Shown: positions 12,501 through 25,504, counted from the stretch's first letter. The stretch: DNA of 64,000 nucleotides from Thuidium tamariscinum (GCA_947034885.2 OX344749.2:34839182-34903181), one strand, 5' to 3'. Notes: generated by a model from the sequence alone, not told the origin. A program made the numbers and translations.

Positions 12501-12763
12501 TTTCACAAGGTCAAAAAAATGATTTTAGTTAATTTGAATGCTTATATCTTGCAATCCAATGGGTGGAAATGTTTGAAATTTTTACTACATGCTTTTGATA
12601 CTATATAATACAATATCCTATAGTCAAATATGTCAAAAAAAGTTTTTTTCCGAATATTTTGGTACTTGTACTAGAAATGGCAGTTTTGGTCTTTTGGAGC
12701 GCTTTTGGTGAAAGTATATTGACGGTCCTTTAAGGGTTAAAGCTTTAAATATGACTTCTGGGG

Positions 12764-12842
12764 AATCCAATGTTGAGTTTGGACTTGTAGAATCCAATGT
12801 CAAGTTTTCACTTGTGGAATCCAATGTTGAGTTTGGACTTGA
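12764..12842. repeat. 27-bp tandem repeat, 3 copies
   Basis: AATCCAATGTTGAGTTTGG-type units start at 12764, 12791 and 12818, with the middle unit slightly diverged. Confidence 0.85.
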
Positions 12843-13150
12843 AATCTGAGCGGTCTTCGGCGGAGGTTAGTCGGTCGGCAAGGCGGACACCTTTGCCGGA
12901 CGCCCACTCGGTCGGCAAGGCGGACGGGCAGGGCCGAAGGGTGGATGCTGGGCGGTCGGAAGGGCAGACGACGAAGTCAGTAGGGCAGTCGGTAGGGCGG
13001 ACGGCAAAGTCGACATGGTGGACGCTGGATGGTGGTAGGGCGGACGGGGACATCAGAAGGGCGGATGCACACCAGGGTTGTCGGACGACAGGTCCGCTTG
13101 ATGATTTCCGAGGCGGACGGGCCTGTCGTCGGACGACCCGAGGAGAACGC
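12843..13150. repeat. GC-rich CGGTCGGCAAGGCGGAC minisatellite-like block
   Basis: Short GC-rich units (CGGTCGGCAAGGCGG at 12872 and 12909, then scrambled GGTAGGGCGGACG variants) create overlapping open frames on both strands. No domain is recognisable in any frame, and composition changes abruptly to AT-rich DNA on both sides. A related block lies at 14490-14830. Confidence 0.65.
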
Positions 13151-13159
13151 CAGAGGTCC

Positions 13160-13850
13160 CACAATTGAACATATCTCCCAAATTCCTATCCTTCTCAATT
13201 TCAATTTTTCTTGAAAATCCCCAAATACTTCCAATGCATCCTATTGAAGCATATTGATCTTCAATGTTGGACAAGTGACCTTGAATTTTATTTCTTTTTG
13301 GGTTGTAAGTCAAAACCATCAAAAAATTGCACAAAATTCTAAAAGTGTCCTTTGCTTTTGAAAATTTGCAAGTAGGTGTCCTACATGATGCCAAGCATGT
13401 ATAAAAAAATTTAGAAAATTTCAATTGCCCATGCAAAAGTTGTGGCAAATATACTAAATTGTGACTAATGTGACTAATGCCCTTTGGGGCATTAGTTACA
13501 TTAGTCACAATTGAACATATCTCCCAAATTCCTAGCCTTCTCAATTTCAATTTTTTTTGAAAATCCCCAAATACTTCCAATGCATCCTAATGAAGCATAT
13601 TGACAATCGAAGTTGGACACATGACCTCGAATATTTTATTTCTTTTTGGGTTGTAAGCCAAATGCATCAAAAAATTGCACAAAATTCTAAAAGTGTCTTT
13701 TGCCTTTGAAAATTTTCAAATAGGTGTCCTACATGATGCCAAGCATGTATAAAAAAATTTAGAAATTTTCAATTGCCCATGCAAAAGTTGTGGCAAATAT
13801 ACTAAATTGTGACTAATGTGAGTAATGCCCCAAAGGGCATTAGTCACAAA
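13160..13850. repeat. 346-bp tandem duplication, each unit ending in a hairpin
   Basis: CACAATTGAACATATCTCCC starts at 13160 and at 13506, and the two units are about 90 percent alike by eye. Each ends in an inverted repeat. The first (13459-13510) has arms reading TTGTGACTAATGTGACTAATGCCC and its complement around a TTT loop. The second (13807-13849) has a similar GTGACTAATG/CATTAGTCAC stem. Confidence 0.8.
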
Positions 13851-14489
13851 TGACAAAATTCCTTTTGCGAGGCCCTGAAAAATTCATGGCAATTTGAATT
13901 AAAATCATGACATGGACAAATCGTGATTCAAAAATGTCATTAACCCTAAGAGGACCCCCCAAATGCACTTCAAAATACTAAATACTTGTCCCCAAAGGAA
14001 TGTCAAAAATCAAAATCTTCATCATTAATTTTTTTTTAAAGAAAATCAACTTGTCGATCTTTTTGTTAACTTGTTCAAGTAATCAAGTACATTGTTCTAA
14101 AATTTTATTGTGAATTTCCCCACCAATTGCAAGTTCAATGTGCCTAAAATCACCCACTTTTTCAATTGTACACTACTTGTACATATTGCTTTTAGTAGCC
14201 TTCAGCAATGTACAATGGGTGTACATTGTAGGGGGTGGGTGTTTTCAAAGCCCTATGCCATTTCAACTTCAAAAATTCATAACTAATTCCACAAAGCTTC
14301 AAAAAATATGAAACAACTTGGGTTACATGTCAATTCTACTTGTCTTTCAAAGGCAATTTACTGGAAAATATTTTAAGACGTTTCCCCTCCCTAAAATTCA
14401 GTTTCAGCTCTTAAATGATCAATTTATTGACTAGTTACCTTATACGGTGAAAAGTTAAAATTTTTTTTTCACACATTCTCATCAGGGTC
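13851..14489. other. Gene-free AT-rich interval
   Basis: I see no supportable gene, RNA or repeat here beyond short local palindromes such as the TGTACA pair near 14180-14230. Confidence 0.4.
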
Positions 14490-14597
14490 AATATGGACGG
14501 CGAGTTCCAGTCGCGGTGGACGCCATCACAGACCCGTGGCGGACGCGGTCGGTCGGTTGAAGCGGACGGTGAGATACAGTCGCAACGGACGCCGCCA

Positions 14598-14812
14598 GTC
14601 AAAGCGGACACTGAGACGCGGTCGGATGGGCACAGCGGACGGGACCTCCAACGCCGGCGGTCGGGGCGGACAGGCGGTCGGATGGGACCTCCGACACCAG
14701 CGGTCGGGGTGGACAGGCGGTCGGACGGGACCTCCGACATCGGCGGTCGGGATAGACGGGCGGTCAGACGGGACTTCCGACGCCAGCGGTGGGGGCGGAC
14801 GGCTAGCGAACA
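14598..14812. repeat. 43-bp GC-rich minisatellite
   Basis: GGGACCTCC starts at 14641, 14684 and 14727, and GGGACTTCC at 14770, giving an exact 43-bp period for about four units of a CGGCGGTCGGGGCGGACAGG-type repeat. Open frames on both strands here are composition artefacts. Confidence 0.85.
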
Positions 14813-15243
14813 GCAAGGCCGTCCGCCTCAATATTTACCGGGCGCAGTAAATAGAGAAAAATGAAATGTCACAGGACGTCTGCGGGGTGCCGGACGCTGG
14901 ACGTTTGGACATCCGCACGGCCCTGCTACGGTTTAGGGTTTTACACAGTTTCAAAGGTCCTCCTACACTTGAATGTCGATACAAGACAAATGGAATAGTT
15001 CGGCGTAGTTGAGATCTAATTTATGCAATTATTATTATTTTTTTCTAGTTTAAGATTCTATATTCAAAAGCTGTAATAATGTCGTATTCCTTGTATTCCA
15101 CGAGGCTTACGGTTAGACCAGACAATACAGAGACAAGGCAGTATGGCGAGAGATACGGACCCTAACATGTAGAGTGACCTGCTGCATCAGTGGCAATGGC
15201 AGTTACCCTATGCTCTCAATTTAGCATAGACTGCACTTAGTAT

Positions 15244-16006
15244 TTGAAGTGTCTGAAGCAAGGAGAGAGAGAGAGAATGCTGATGACTCTAGAAATTGAC
15301 ATTGGATGCTGCTTCCTTGACATTGTGAAAAGAGTACTTTCAGCAATTGTTTATTGTTTAGGGTTGCATCACCTGTGGCTTGGAGCGGCTGTAGATTGCG
15401 ACCACAATTCAAACCAAGAATTGCAAATTTTGGGAGGGAAGGCCAGCATGCTAGGAGTTTACAGGGATCAACGTTTGGAAGCAAATGGAGGGACGCTTAC
15501 TATAGAATTTTCTCCTCACCACAACGTCTTCATGGAAACTGATGGAAAGATTAGTACTGAGAGTTTAGAAGAAGTAATTCTGCAAATTCGAGTTTGGGCA
15601 CAGGGTCAAGGATTGTCTACTTTCAATTGCGATAAAGTTGCCAACCTCTGCAACGAATCATTTTTGCTTTCTCAATCGGTGCCAAGAAATTGGAGTCGCA
15701 GAGGGGAGTTTTGCAAAGAAGAACACTGCCGATACTTGTGGTACCGCAATGTTGCTAGACTTCTAGGGTGGCGAGAGAGGAGACGATTCCCTGACTTCGT
15801 GAGGCTAATTCTAAACAACTACATATTCCCTAGTCCCAACACCGATCAACATGAAGCTGCGTGCACGAGCCAGGCAAGCTATTCCAACGCCAATCATGAT
15901 GACTTCGGAGTCCATGTTCTTCCCCAATTCAGCACCACCGGGAAGTTCGATGAAGAGGGTGGTCGAAGACATGCAAGGAACCAACCTCTTTCCCGACCAG
16001 ATGCAA
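15244..16006 (+). CDS. Accessory coding exon upstream of piggyBac-like transposase
   Basis: The frame is open for about 250 codons and stops at a good donor (CAA/GTGAGT at 16007). The first clear ATG in frame is at 15277. The product is hydrophilic, with a Cys/Trp/Arg-rich segment around residues 150-195 (RNWSRRGEFCKEEHCRYLWY, then RNVARLLGWRERRRF). I do not recognise the family. A second frame (from 15851) is also open over the last 150 bases, so a frameshift or alternative end is possible. Its place just upstream of the AT-hook exon and the piggyBac-like coding region, on the same strand, suggests it is the first exon of the same gene or an accessory gene of the element. Function unknown. 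Confidence 0.4.
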
Positions 16007-16384
16007 GTGAGTTTTTGTAAAACATACTATTGATTTTGCATTCAATTCCCCTCCTTCTTTCAATAGACTAAAACATGAATCATTACGAATCTGTAAATAT
16101 AGTATCACTCTTCAAGTTCTATACGTCAATGTGCTTTTGCCGTTGCACCAAGCTTAGGGTTCACATGTGTGCATTGCTATCTGATAAGCATTTTTGTATA
16201 ATTGGACAAGTAAAGATGTAGACTATTATTCTAAAGTGTTGCATATCTCATGCTCCCTTAGGAAATACCTTACAAAATTCTTGAATAATAGTATCACATA
16301 TGAATTCTTTGACAGTACCTTCAAGGCACAATTCCCAAGGCACCCAATTTTCATGCATGTGAGTGCTTGTATGGCTTGTGGCAG

Positions 16385-16760
16385 ACCTTTAAAGAGCCAA
16401 AGAATTCTCTCCTACCATTGAGGCCATGCCAAAACGACGACCTCCTGTTGGAAGCATCTCATCCAATGAAAATGAAGGGCAAATCGAAAGGGAGAAAGTC
16501 AGAAAAAGCCCCTACTCAAGGGACCGAGAATGTCAATTCCATTTTGACAGCATGCGTCGGGGATGGACGTCCTTGGAAGAAGAGAGGGAGACCAAAGAAG
16601 GGAACGCATAAAGAAGGAAATGCCTTGGCTGACAATGTCGTGGGGGTTGCGCTTGTTACTTCAAGAAAAAACAATCGACAGTGTGCCAAGAAGACCATTC
16701 CTACTCCACAAGAAATGACCGCAGAGCTTGCTCTCAGAGACTTTATCGACAATAGACGTG
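16385..16760 (+). CDS. AT-hook exon of piggyBac-like locus
   Basis: This internal exon is bounded by a GTGGCAG acceptor before 16385 and a CGTG/GTGAGA donor at 16761. It encodes a basic segment with a canonical AT-hook (WKKRGRPKKG, about 60 codons into the exon), preceded by Lys/Arg-rich sequence. AT-hooks bind the minor groove of AT-rich DNA, a plausible targeting or end-binding function for a transposase accessory region. The join to the next coding segment (from about 17101) does not keep one frame cleanly, so at least one indel or a missed splice site separates them. Confidence 0.5.
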
Positions 16761-17110
16761 GTGAGAAATCTTTCAGCTCTACCTCCTATGTAAACAAACT
16801 TCCTTGTGCTTTTCTTTTCTTCCAAACACCTTAGTTCAACTTACTAGCTAGGACACTGACATTTTTGCTTAGAATGCAATTTTGCTATGAGCTTCGTTAT
16901 GGTTTTTGAATGCATGAATGAACACCTTCAAATGTGACTGAGAAGTTCTCTTGTACTTATTTAGTAAGAATAGTGAGTTTCTGGACAAGTCTAGTACCTG
17001 CCAATTCATTGCCATTAGTTAAGATCACACGTCCAAACATTGGTATCTATTGCTTCATGTTACAATTTCTAATCCTTGCCATTCTATAAAAAATGTGTAG
17101 GTAAAGGCAG

Positions 17111-19721
17111 AAGAGATTCACTAAGGAAGAAAAAGGAAAGGCAAAAATTGTTAAACCAAGGCAGCCACAATTGTGGAAACCCCCTATGCTCCTACCAAAT
17201 GATACAACAGGTGTATGTACAAGAGCAAAGAAGTCATTACTTGACATGTTCCAAGCAAATGCGGACATCTTGGAGGTGCTGCAGGAAATTCCGAGTGATG
17301 CCACTACACTCCTATCAGATTTGCGTACTCCAGAGTCACATCATACAATTCACAACATGGCCACTCGAAATCTAAGCGGCTTCAAATACCAGTGCGACAG
17401 AGAACAGTCAAAGAACAAAAACAGGCCTCGAACCTTGAATCCAATGGAAGCAAATCCAAATCTATATGAGGCGTGGGATACATCACGATGTAAATGGGCA
17501 ATATTAGTACCCAATCGATTCCTCTCAGAGTCTTCTTTTCACACTGGGTACACACCTACTTGGACACAGGGACATGTCCTTGGAGAGTACGTTGTGAAGG
17601 GCTCAAGTACAAAGATGGTCATATGTGACCTTGGAGATAGAACCCCCCACATCTTAGAAACGGATTGCCGCATAGCACTTGGATGTAATATGACAGCAGA
17701 AGGATCAGAAGGAGGTCATGGATATGGTTGGTGGAAAAGGTCAGAATGTTTCAATCCTCAATCAACATTTCCACATTACAACAATTCAGTAGTAGCAAGC
17801 GGAGACACGGTGCTCTTGGACGACACTACAGAGTGTGCACCTTCGGCAGAGGGAGCTCCAATATCTGACTATGAAGAACCTTTCGACATGGAGTGTGTCG
17901 GTGGGACACTAAATTCTACAGCAAGGACTAACTTCCCGAAGGTGAGCACCTCCCTTCCACAGTATTTCTCTTCTAACATTGACAACGAAGTAGAAGCTTT
18001 TGACAACAACAATGACTCTAGTGGTGAAGATTGGATACCATCGTGGGCAGATTGTATTTCAAGTTCAGATGACGATATTGAGGATTACATCCCACCTGTA
18101 AACTACGACCAGGAGAAAATCGATGCTTGGTGCAAAAGCCATAGTAGCTTCAAAGCAGTGCTGATGGATTTGGAGCAATTGTAAATGCTATATCGGCTAG
18201 GATCATGGGGTTCAACCTTTGTGGAACTGCTCGGTAGTAGAGATAACTTCATCGGACCTACACCTAGTTACAAACTAGGAAATGAGACAAGATTACTAAA
18301 GCCCGAAGATACATTTTTATTGTACTGGAGTGATGAAACTATCCAACGAATCGTTTTAGAAACTAATAGATACGCTCGAGCTCCGTTGAGGAAACCGAAT
18401 GCACAACCTTAGACGAAAGGGGGTCCAAACTGGGTAGATATGACGGTGACTGAGTTCAAAGGCTAGTTTGGGATTTGTATCCTAATGGGTGTCAAAAATT
18501 TACCTTCTATCCGCCATTATTGGATGCGCTTAGAAGATTTCGTTTATTGTCATCTAATTTCAAAGGTTATGACGCTTGCTAGGTGGGAGCAACTATTATG
18601 TTGTTTACATCTTGTAGACAACACTGATATTGTCAAGGATACCTCTCATCCAAGATTTGATCGCTTGGTGAAGACATGGTGGATTCTGAATATGTTTTTC
18701 CGTGTCTCAAGATGCATTTACAATCTAGAATGAGAACTGAAGTGCGTTATACCTTATAAGGGGAGGTATTGCTTCATCTGACAATTCATGCCAGATAAGC
18801 TAGTTCGTTTTGGGATTAAGTGTTGGATGCTAGCAAGTTCAAAGTCTAGATTTGTGTCGAATATAGAGGTTTATTTTGGAGAGGGTACTGGCACAGGTGT
18901 GCATGGATTAGGATACAACGTTGTTACTAAAATGTTAGAAGGTCTAGAAGGTCGAGGTCATTGCCTCATTGTCGACAACCTTTTTGCTTCCGTTAACCTC
19001 TTCCATCACCTCATGGTAGAAGGTGTGTGGGCAATAGGGACAATCTGAAGGTCTAGCAAAAATCTCCCGCTTGGACTCTATCGTGCCTCCAATGCAAAGG
19101 TGAGAGGCTCATTGTTGATCAAAATGCATGAGCATCGACAAATGTCTGTTATTTTGTGGCAAGATAAGAAGCTTGTCACCTTGATTAGTATAGCAGTACC
19201 TCCATGGGCACCAAATGTTACTGTTCTACGTAGAGTTCCATTAGTACGGGGGCAACTAATCGTGCCATCTTCTCCTATACACTTGCAGTATCAAGAATAC
19301 ACTAGAGGAGTAGATGTCATAGATCAACTACATAGCAACTACTCCTCTCAACTTAGAAGCCACAAATGGTGGCATAAATTGGTATTTTTTATTTTAGACC
19401 AAGCCATGGTAAATGCATGTGGTTTATTCCAAGAAGATGGAGGATCTTGGATTGCGATTAAAAAGTCACATGCAGTTCAAGATTGCTGTCGGAAAGGCAC
19501 TTGTGCAGGGAGCAATCGAAGCTAGGACTGCATTGGTAACTCGAGGACGTCTCCCTTCAAGACAACCCCTCTCTGTGCATGCTCATTGGAGGTCAAAGCT
19601 AAAGCGTAATTGCATAGAATGTGGGTTTCGTCAGAAGTGGTACTGCCCAGCTTGTAACTATCAATGGATGTGCAAGGAAGTATGCTACTACGCAGTGCAT
19701 GAGCGCCTCAGTAGAAAATAG
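17111..19721 (+). pseudogene. piggyBac-like transposase (DDE_Tnp_1_7), many stops
   Basis: One frame runs from about 17111 to about 19440 with only nonsense interruptions: TAA 18182-18184, TAG 18410-18412 and 18464-18466, TGA 18731-18733, 18779-18781 and 19046-19048. A frameshift near 19440-19460 leads into the C-terminal zinc region. The first ~340 codons are an acidic, unrecognised N-terminal part. After 18185 the piggyBac signature appears: FDRLVKTWWILNMFF, CVIPYKGRY, MPDKLVRFGIKCW, LIVDNLFASVNLF, RGVDVIDQLHSNYS, then KWWHKLVFFILDQAMVNA. The C-terminus has CIECG...CPAC...CKEVC. The second and third catalytic Asp (VDN and GVD) are present. The first, expected just before CVIPYKGR, is replaced (ELKC). 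No TTAA-flanked ends were identified. Non-functional. Confidence 0.85.
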
Positions 19722-22700
19722 TCATGACTGAAGTTTGAAGTTTGGAAGTAAATGTTTTGGTGCTATGTGACAGAGACAAGCACATGTAACAAACGCAACA
19801 TTTTTGAAGAAGGAACTAGTTTTCATAACCCTGAAGCGTAGCAATTCAAGGCTGAAGTCCCTTCGAAAGACTCACCATATTTGTTGAAGTAATACCAAGG
19901 GATCTAATTAGCTATTTTGAAGTTTTGATGACGACAGGTAATTTGATGTCATTCATGCTTTTGGATTTTATATTTTTTGCATGATATGGATTTAGAGATC
20001 AAATTGTACTGTCAATCTATAGTGTGCATTTTCTTGCTCACAAACGGCTTATAGGTCTATTCCGATTGAACTATAGGTAGGTCTATACTGAACATATGGG
20101 TGTTTTTGAAGCTCGAACATGAATGATTTTATTTTATAAATTGTAATTCTCGGAAAGCTTTAAATATCATGTAAGTTCATTGGTTTTGACAAGTCTTATG
20201 ACTGATTTACTAGTCGTAAGAAAACTTCAAACCAAGAGTATATTCTTCATCAAAAATTGAAGGTTCCAAATTCCTGTAGCCACTCTAACCATTGCACCTG
20301 GAATCCTAGACTCTATAATTGTATTCTTTTCGAAAGGAATCTTGAAGAAGTGGTAATGAATTCAAAGAAGAGGCGTATGCGAGGAAGTGGCTGGTGGCAG
20401 CAACTTTAGCGACGAGGCACAATATAGAATGAAAGTGGGAACTACCAATTTAGAGAAGTCAGAGTGAAGGTATGAAAGAGAAGTACAGGTGTTTTCTGTG
20501 TTTCAGTGGCTACTCTTGTGTTATCGTCCAAGCAACTAGAGAATTGCAATTGTATGTGTGTATATTTTTATCCTTGCAGTGAAGTTTTTTTACTTGTGTC
20601 AATAAGAAAGAGAGAAGTATAGACTAGTTCCTATCAATTTTTCTTGATGTACATGATATTAGATTGTCATGAATGCTATGAGATCGATAAAACTTGTATA
20701 CTGGACTTCAGGCGCTTGAGGTCTTCCTTCATTTCCTTGCAATTATGTTGATGAGACGAACTAATAGGAATAGATAATAATGAATCAAGATGAATCAAGT
20801 CCAAAAATTAGTGCAAGTGAACTCCCATAAACTGCAAGGCCATCTTCTAGTGTCATAAGAAGTGGATAGTACAGCAATCCACTTTCAACTGAAGCAGATT
20901 TCAGCTGAAGGCCGCTGCAACTCCATAAATTGTTTTTTAGTCATCCCCACATTTCTGATTGGTCCCTATGTAATTACACACAAAACGTCCTCGATGTCCT
21001 TTGATTCAATGACGGGCTAAAACTGGAAACTAGCAACCGGCGCATCTGCTGACAATCGCACTTGGATGCACGGCATTCACACGGACTTGTTGACAAAGCA
21101 ACAGGGTCCAGTACATTAGACCCCACGCTTGTCATACTTCTACTGTTTTAGGATTTCTAGTAGTGAGTTTATACGAAAAAATATTTGAAGTACTTGTCTA
21201 ATTGAAAATAAGGTGAAAACTTCAGAACTTCATCTTCTCTGTAAAGGTTATGTTCACCTAAAAGATTGGCTTTAAGCTGCTCACGATGCAGGATGTTAAG
21301 CTGTATTGTATTCAATTTTTGTTCTTCTACACTGGTTGTATCTCCCCAACCAACCTGCATAAGGGGTTAAGTTAGAGGATTAGGCATTCAGCCATGTTGA
21401 ATACCTCAGCCCACCCCATTGCGGTCCCCAAAACAATTTCTTCTGAAATTATTTAGTCAATCTGAGTTCATGTAACTAAGCTTGTCTGGGCATTCGAGCT
21501 TGCATATACACACTTTATATTGTGTAAAATGAAAAACTATCAAAATTAAGTTGTAATGAACGATCAAGTATTTGATGAAACTAAATTGTAATAAAGCAGT
21601 TAGTTTTACAATTTATTACCATTTCTTGCGACTACTACTTAAAATAGAATTCTAAGAAAAAAAAAATATATATCACCCCTACCCGAGGTTGCCCCATACT
21701 AGTAGTCACCTATCTTTGTTAGAGCCACATGCGCCCCAAAATATAACATGTAGATGCCATATGGCATCTAGGTGGCATTATTTATCACGTAGTAATTTTT
21801 TTGAAAGTCAAAGGTAAATTTGACTTTTTTGGACGTCATGGGGGTTCTATTGGATGTTGCATGATGTCTCCATGTTGCGATGTTGTATTGTTTGACAAAA
21901 CAACCTTGTTGCAAAGGGTTAGTTTTATACATTAGTGATCAATAGAGAACAATCTCAAAAGCAAAACTTTTGGCTAGACATTAAATTCTACCATAGAAGG
22001 GGGCCAATAAGATAAATTTTTGGTTCTCTGAGTAAAAGTGGAAAATAAGACCCCTACATTAGAAAAAATTCAGCCTAAGTGTGGGCTAATGGATGTATGA
22101 GAATGTGCAATTATGGGTCATTGCAAGAAACGTTAGTCCTATTTGTTGTCACAATTGAAATGACTTTATTTTCTTGTAGTATAACTTTTAAATCCAAAAA
22201 GCTTTGACCCTTGAAATTTTAATTGGATATAACTAACTTCATACTAAAGGGTTCCATTTTTTTTTCAAATTCTAGAAAAAACTTTTTGTATTTAAAAATT
22301 AATTCTTTCCTCTTGTCACAAATTGGATGAATAAGGATTCACAACATTTGTAGTAATAAAAAAGAATGCTTAAATTGAGTTGATATATTGGTGGTGTGTT
22401 CCTGTACTTAGTAGGCTTATGAATATGGTTTGGAATCCAATTTTTAGTTATTTTTGGATGATGTACATACTACATAATATAGCTTAATGGCGCACACATT
22501 TACAAATTCTAAAACTACTTTGATTCTAATTTTTTTTAGATGAAAGTGACCACAAGGAGCTTTGAAAAAATGTCCATAATTAAAAATAAATAAATAAATT
22601 GCTTTTGATTTTTTATGAAATAAAATGAAATCCTTATATTTTCTAAAAAAAACTTTAGTCTTTTGTTCCTAAGTATTGCTGCATGGATGTAATAGTGCAT

Positions 22701-22901
22701 AGTACTCCTACATCTAACTTGAATTCTACATTCATTCACTTGTCAAACTTTTTAAATGATGTAATATGTAAGATGATGTTATTCAATGGCCACATTAGCT
22801 CTTGACTCCAATACATGTATCGCGAATTTCATTAAAGTGGCAGTATTCCATTAGTTTGATACTTTTAACAATTTAGAACGTGCAGTTTAAAATCTACAAA
22901 T
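19722..22901. other. Gene-free interval
   Basis: AT-rich DNA with no supportable gene. It contains a perfect 20-bp palindrome at 21751-21770 (TAGATGCCATATGGCATCTA). A short degenerate foldback at about 22120-22178 has ends ATTGCAAGAAA and TTTCTTGTAGTA, resembling CACTA termini. Confidence 0.5.
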
Positions 22902-23540
22902 CACTACAAGAATTGGGGGGTATATATGACTCCAGTAACGATTGTTTTGAAGTCATTTAGGACAAAAATGACTGTACAGTGACTTAGGGTCTTGGAGTCA
23001 TTGTGAACAAGTCATTCTTTAAATGACTCTAATCCTATTATCACCAACGACTTCAGACTTGGATGAAAGAGTCTACGTGGCACATGAAGTTCTAAGGAAA
23101 ATTTTCTAAAAGTTTGGGCTGTTGCCCTTTTTTAGTAGAATTTTTTGGTGACCCTTCCACGTCACCTAATTTTGTAGTGATTTTGTAGTTGTGGGGCAGT
23201 TGACCAAGGCTGATGTGGCTGTCCACGTCAGAGTCATTTAGTAGTTGTGTAGTAGTTGCAGTACAGTCAGTGACAGTCTGACAAGTCTGACATGTAAGTG
23301 CATTTACTGAGTCATTTTAAAGTCACTATGCAGTTGCGATGATGTCAATGAGCAGTCTGACTAGTGTGACATGTCAGTACATTTAAGGAGTTATTTTTTA
23401 GTCATAGTGGAGTCTTTGCATTTTGTAAATGGATTGACATGTGGGCATGTAGCAATTCATTTTATAGTCATTCTACAGTTACATATAAGCACATTTAAAG
23501 TATTACAATGATTTTCCATATACAATATGCCATACATAAT
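22902..23540 (+). mobile_element. CACTA-like element end and body (partial)
   Basis: CACTACAAGAATTGGGG at 22902 matches the terminus typical of plant CACTA (En/Spm) elements. The following 500 bp are full of short inverted TGACTCC/AGTCATT motifs, the same motifs that make up the small CACTA-like MITE at 35327. The matching right end (TTCTTGTAGTG) is not seen before the LTR-like sequence begins at 23592, so the element is truncated or interrupted. Confidence 0.45.
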
Positions 23541-24629
23541 TATACACCATACACAATATGCCATACATAATAAAAAATCATACAATACACCTGTGAGTCC
23601 CTGATTCGTCATCGGGGACTCACGGGTTCTTTTTTCAAATTCCTACATAAACTAAGGCATAATTAGGCTTATAAAACCTACAAAAGGGCATTAAACCGGT
23701 ATTGGCATTACACATACCAATATGCCATTTGGTCGTTAGGTGGGATTTAGGATAGTTTACATCCAAAACGGGCCTTGTCTTAGCTAAATAGACGCCAAAC
23801 TGATAGAGATGTGCAGGATTAGGGTAAGAAGCCTAAAAAGGCCTTGTCTAAGCTAGGAAGTCCTCATAGGGGAATCTAGAGGGAATCCCCCACTCCCCAT
23901 AGCATCGAAGAGAATACGGGCGAAATACTAACCTTGAAATGCAGGTACCGAGCGATTTCCTAATTCTAAGAGCACGCAGTGGGGATGCATATTTGCATCC
24001 AAGTGGAGGGATCCCATGGGTGGTCCCCTCTAAAGTTTGGGAATTTTCCGACATTGTTTGGATATTTTCCCAGACGGTCAACCGCGGTGGACTTTGGGTG
24101 GGAATTCAAAAGAATATCCCAAAGTGCGGTAAAATCCCACTAAAAATCCGGCAAGACGGTCTCACACCAACGGAGCGCTTCCCCAAGTTCCAAGACAAAT
24201 TGATAGTTGGAAGATCCCGAATCGGCGACATTCCTCCCCAACTGACAAATTAAATGACGGAAGGTCGGAAGCTGCAGTTGACCGGTGTACCGGGGCCATA
24301 CAACATCGGAACAAAGCCCATCTTGGGTCTATTCCTACCCCCTTCCATCTACTTAGAAGATTGGTGAGGGTTTGGGGTCTAAAATTGCCAAACTCCAAAA
24401 GTTGGGAATTTATCCCAACTTTGATCTCAGCCTACACTAAGATTCCTTGAGAATTTGGACATAGTTTAAGGGGTGAGGGGTTCTTTATATGCTAATTATG
24501 GCCTTCCGGACCCAATGGCGCAATCCGTTTGTCATTCGAAGCTAAACTCCAAAAGTTAGCCTTTTGGGGACAGCACATGGAGGAGAAATGGGGGTTTAAG
24601 GTCCCCAATGCTTTTTGGGGGAGTTTGGG

Positions 24630-25004
24630 CCTCAATGGCCGTGGGGAACGTGTAGGAAATGCATGGGGAACTCCGGGCACATGTGGGAGCAAGTACCACC
24701 TCAAAAAGTTAGTGGAGGTGGCTCCAAGTGCTTGGTGTAAGTAATTTCAAATTAAGTAGGTGGGAACACATGGGAACTTCTCCCATGTGCGAACTTGTAG
24801 ATTTTGGGGAGTTTGGGGCCCAATGGCCGTGGGGAACGCGTAGGGAACGCGTAGGGAACTCTGGGCACATGTGGGAGCAAGTACCACCTCAAAAAGTTAG
24901 TAGAGGTGGCTCCAAGTGCTTGGTGTAAGTAATTTCAAATTAAGTAGGTGGGAACACATGGGAACTTCTCCCATATGAGAACTTGTAGATTTTGGGGAAG
25001 GTAA
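24630..25004. repeat. 188-bp tandem duplication in LTR-like element
   Basis: GGGCACATGTGGGAGCAAG occurs at 24675 and again at 24863, and the sequence stays nearly identical across the full 188-bp period, ending in a TTGTAGATTTTGGGG segment in both units. Confidence 0.85.
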
Positions 25005-25504
25005 ATTAGGTGGTTTTGCAAGTTCTTGTAAGGTTAGGTAAGATTTGAATTTCTCAATTCAAATTGTGTAGATTTTAGGTGGATAAATAGATTTGGGATG
25101 GGTAAACATGTACGGACCTCCTAAATTCCCTCATCTAGTTATTCTTAGTAGATTAAGGGGGGGTTGCTCCCTTTTGAGTATAAAAGGGGCGACATTCTCC
25201 TCTCATTCTCTCTCTTTTCTCACTCCTACCCATTTAAAGGAGGAGCACTATTGGGCCCGGGTTATGCCGAAATTCCTTTGGCTTTTGATGCCAAGGGAGC
25301 CTTTGATGGTCTTTTGGGGGTTTTTACATCCTTGGTAAGTGTGGTTTGTACTTGGGGACTTGAGACCCTCCCAAGTTGGTGGAACTTTATGCAATTTAAT
25401 CTTGGTTCACTCTTGTATTGTGCCACTATTGAGAGGTGTTGTGGGAGAGAACTTGGGAGGAATCGAGGGGTTATTAGGGAGGTGACTTCGAGAGTATGCT
25501 GCAT

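Noticed and set aside
12797..13580. Several overlapping open frames of 85-175 codons on both strands
   Set aside because: They follow the GC-rich minisatellite and the duplicated AT-rich unit, have no domain, no splice or start context, and mirror each other on opposite strands.
14435..14864. Arg/Gly/Pro-rich open frames of 100-123 codons on both strands
   Set aside because: Translation of the 43-bp minisatellite in several frames; composition artefact.
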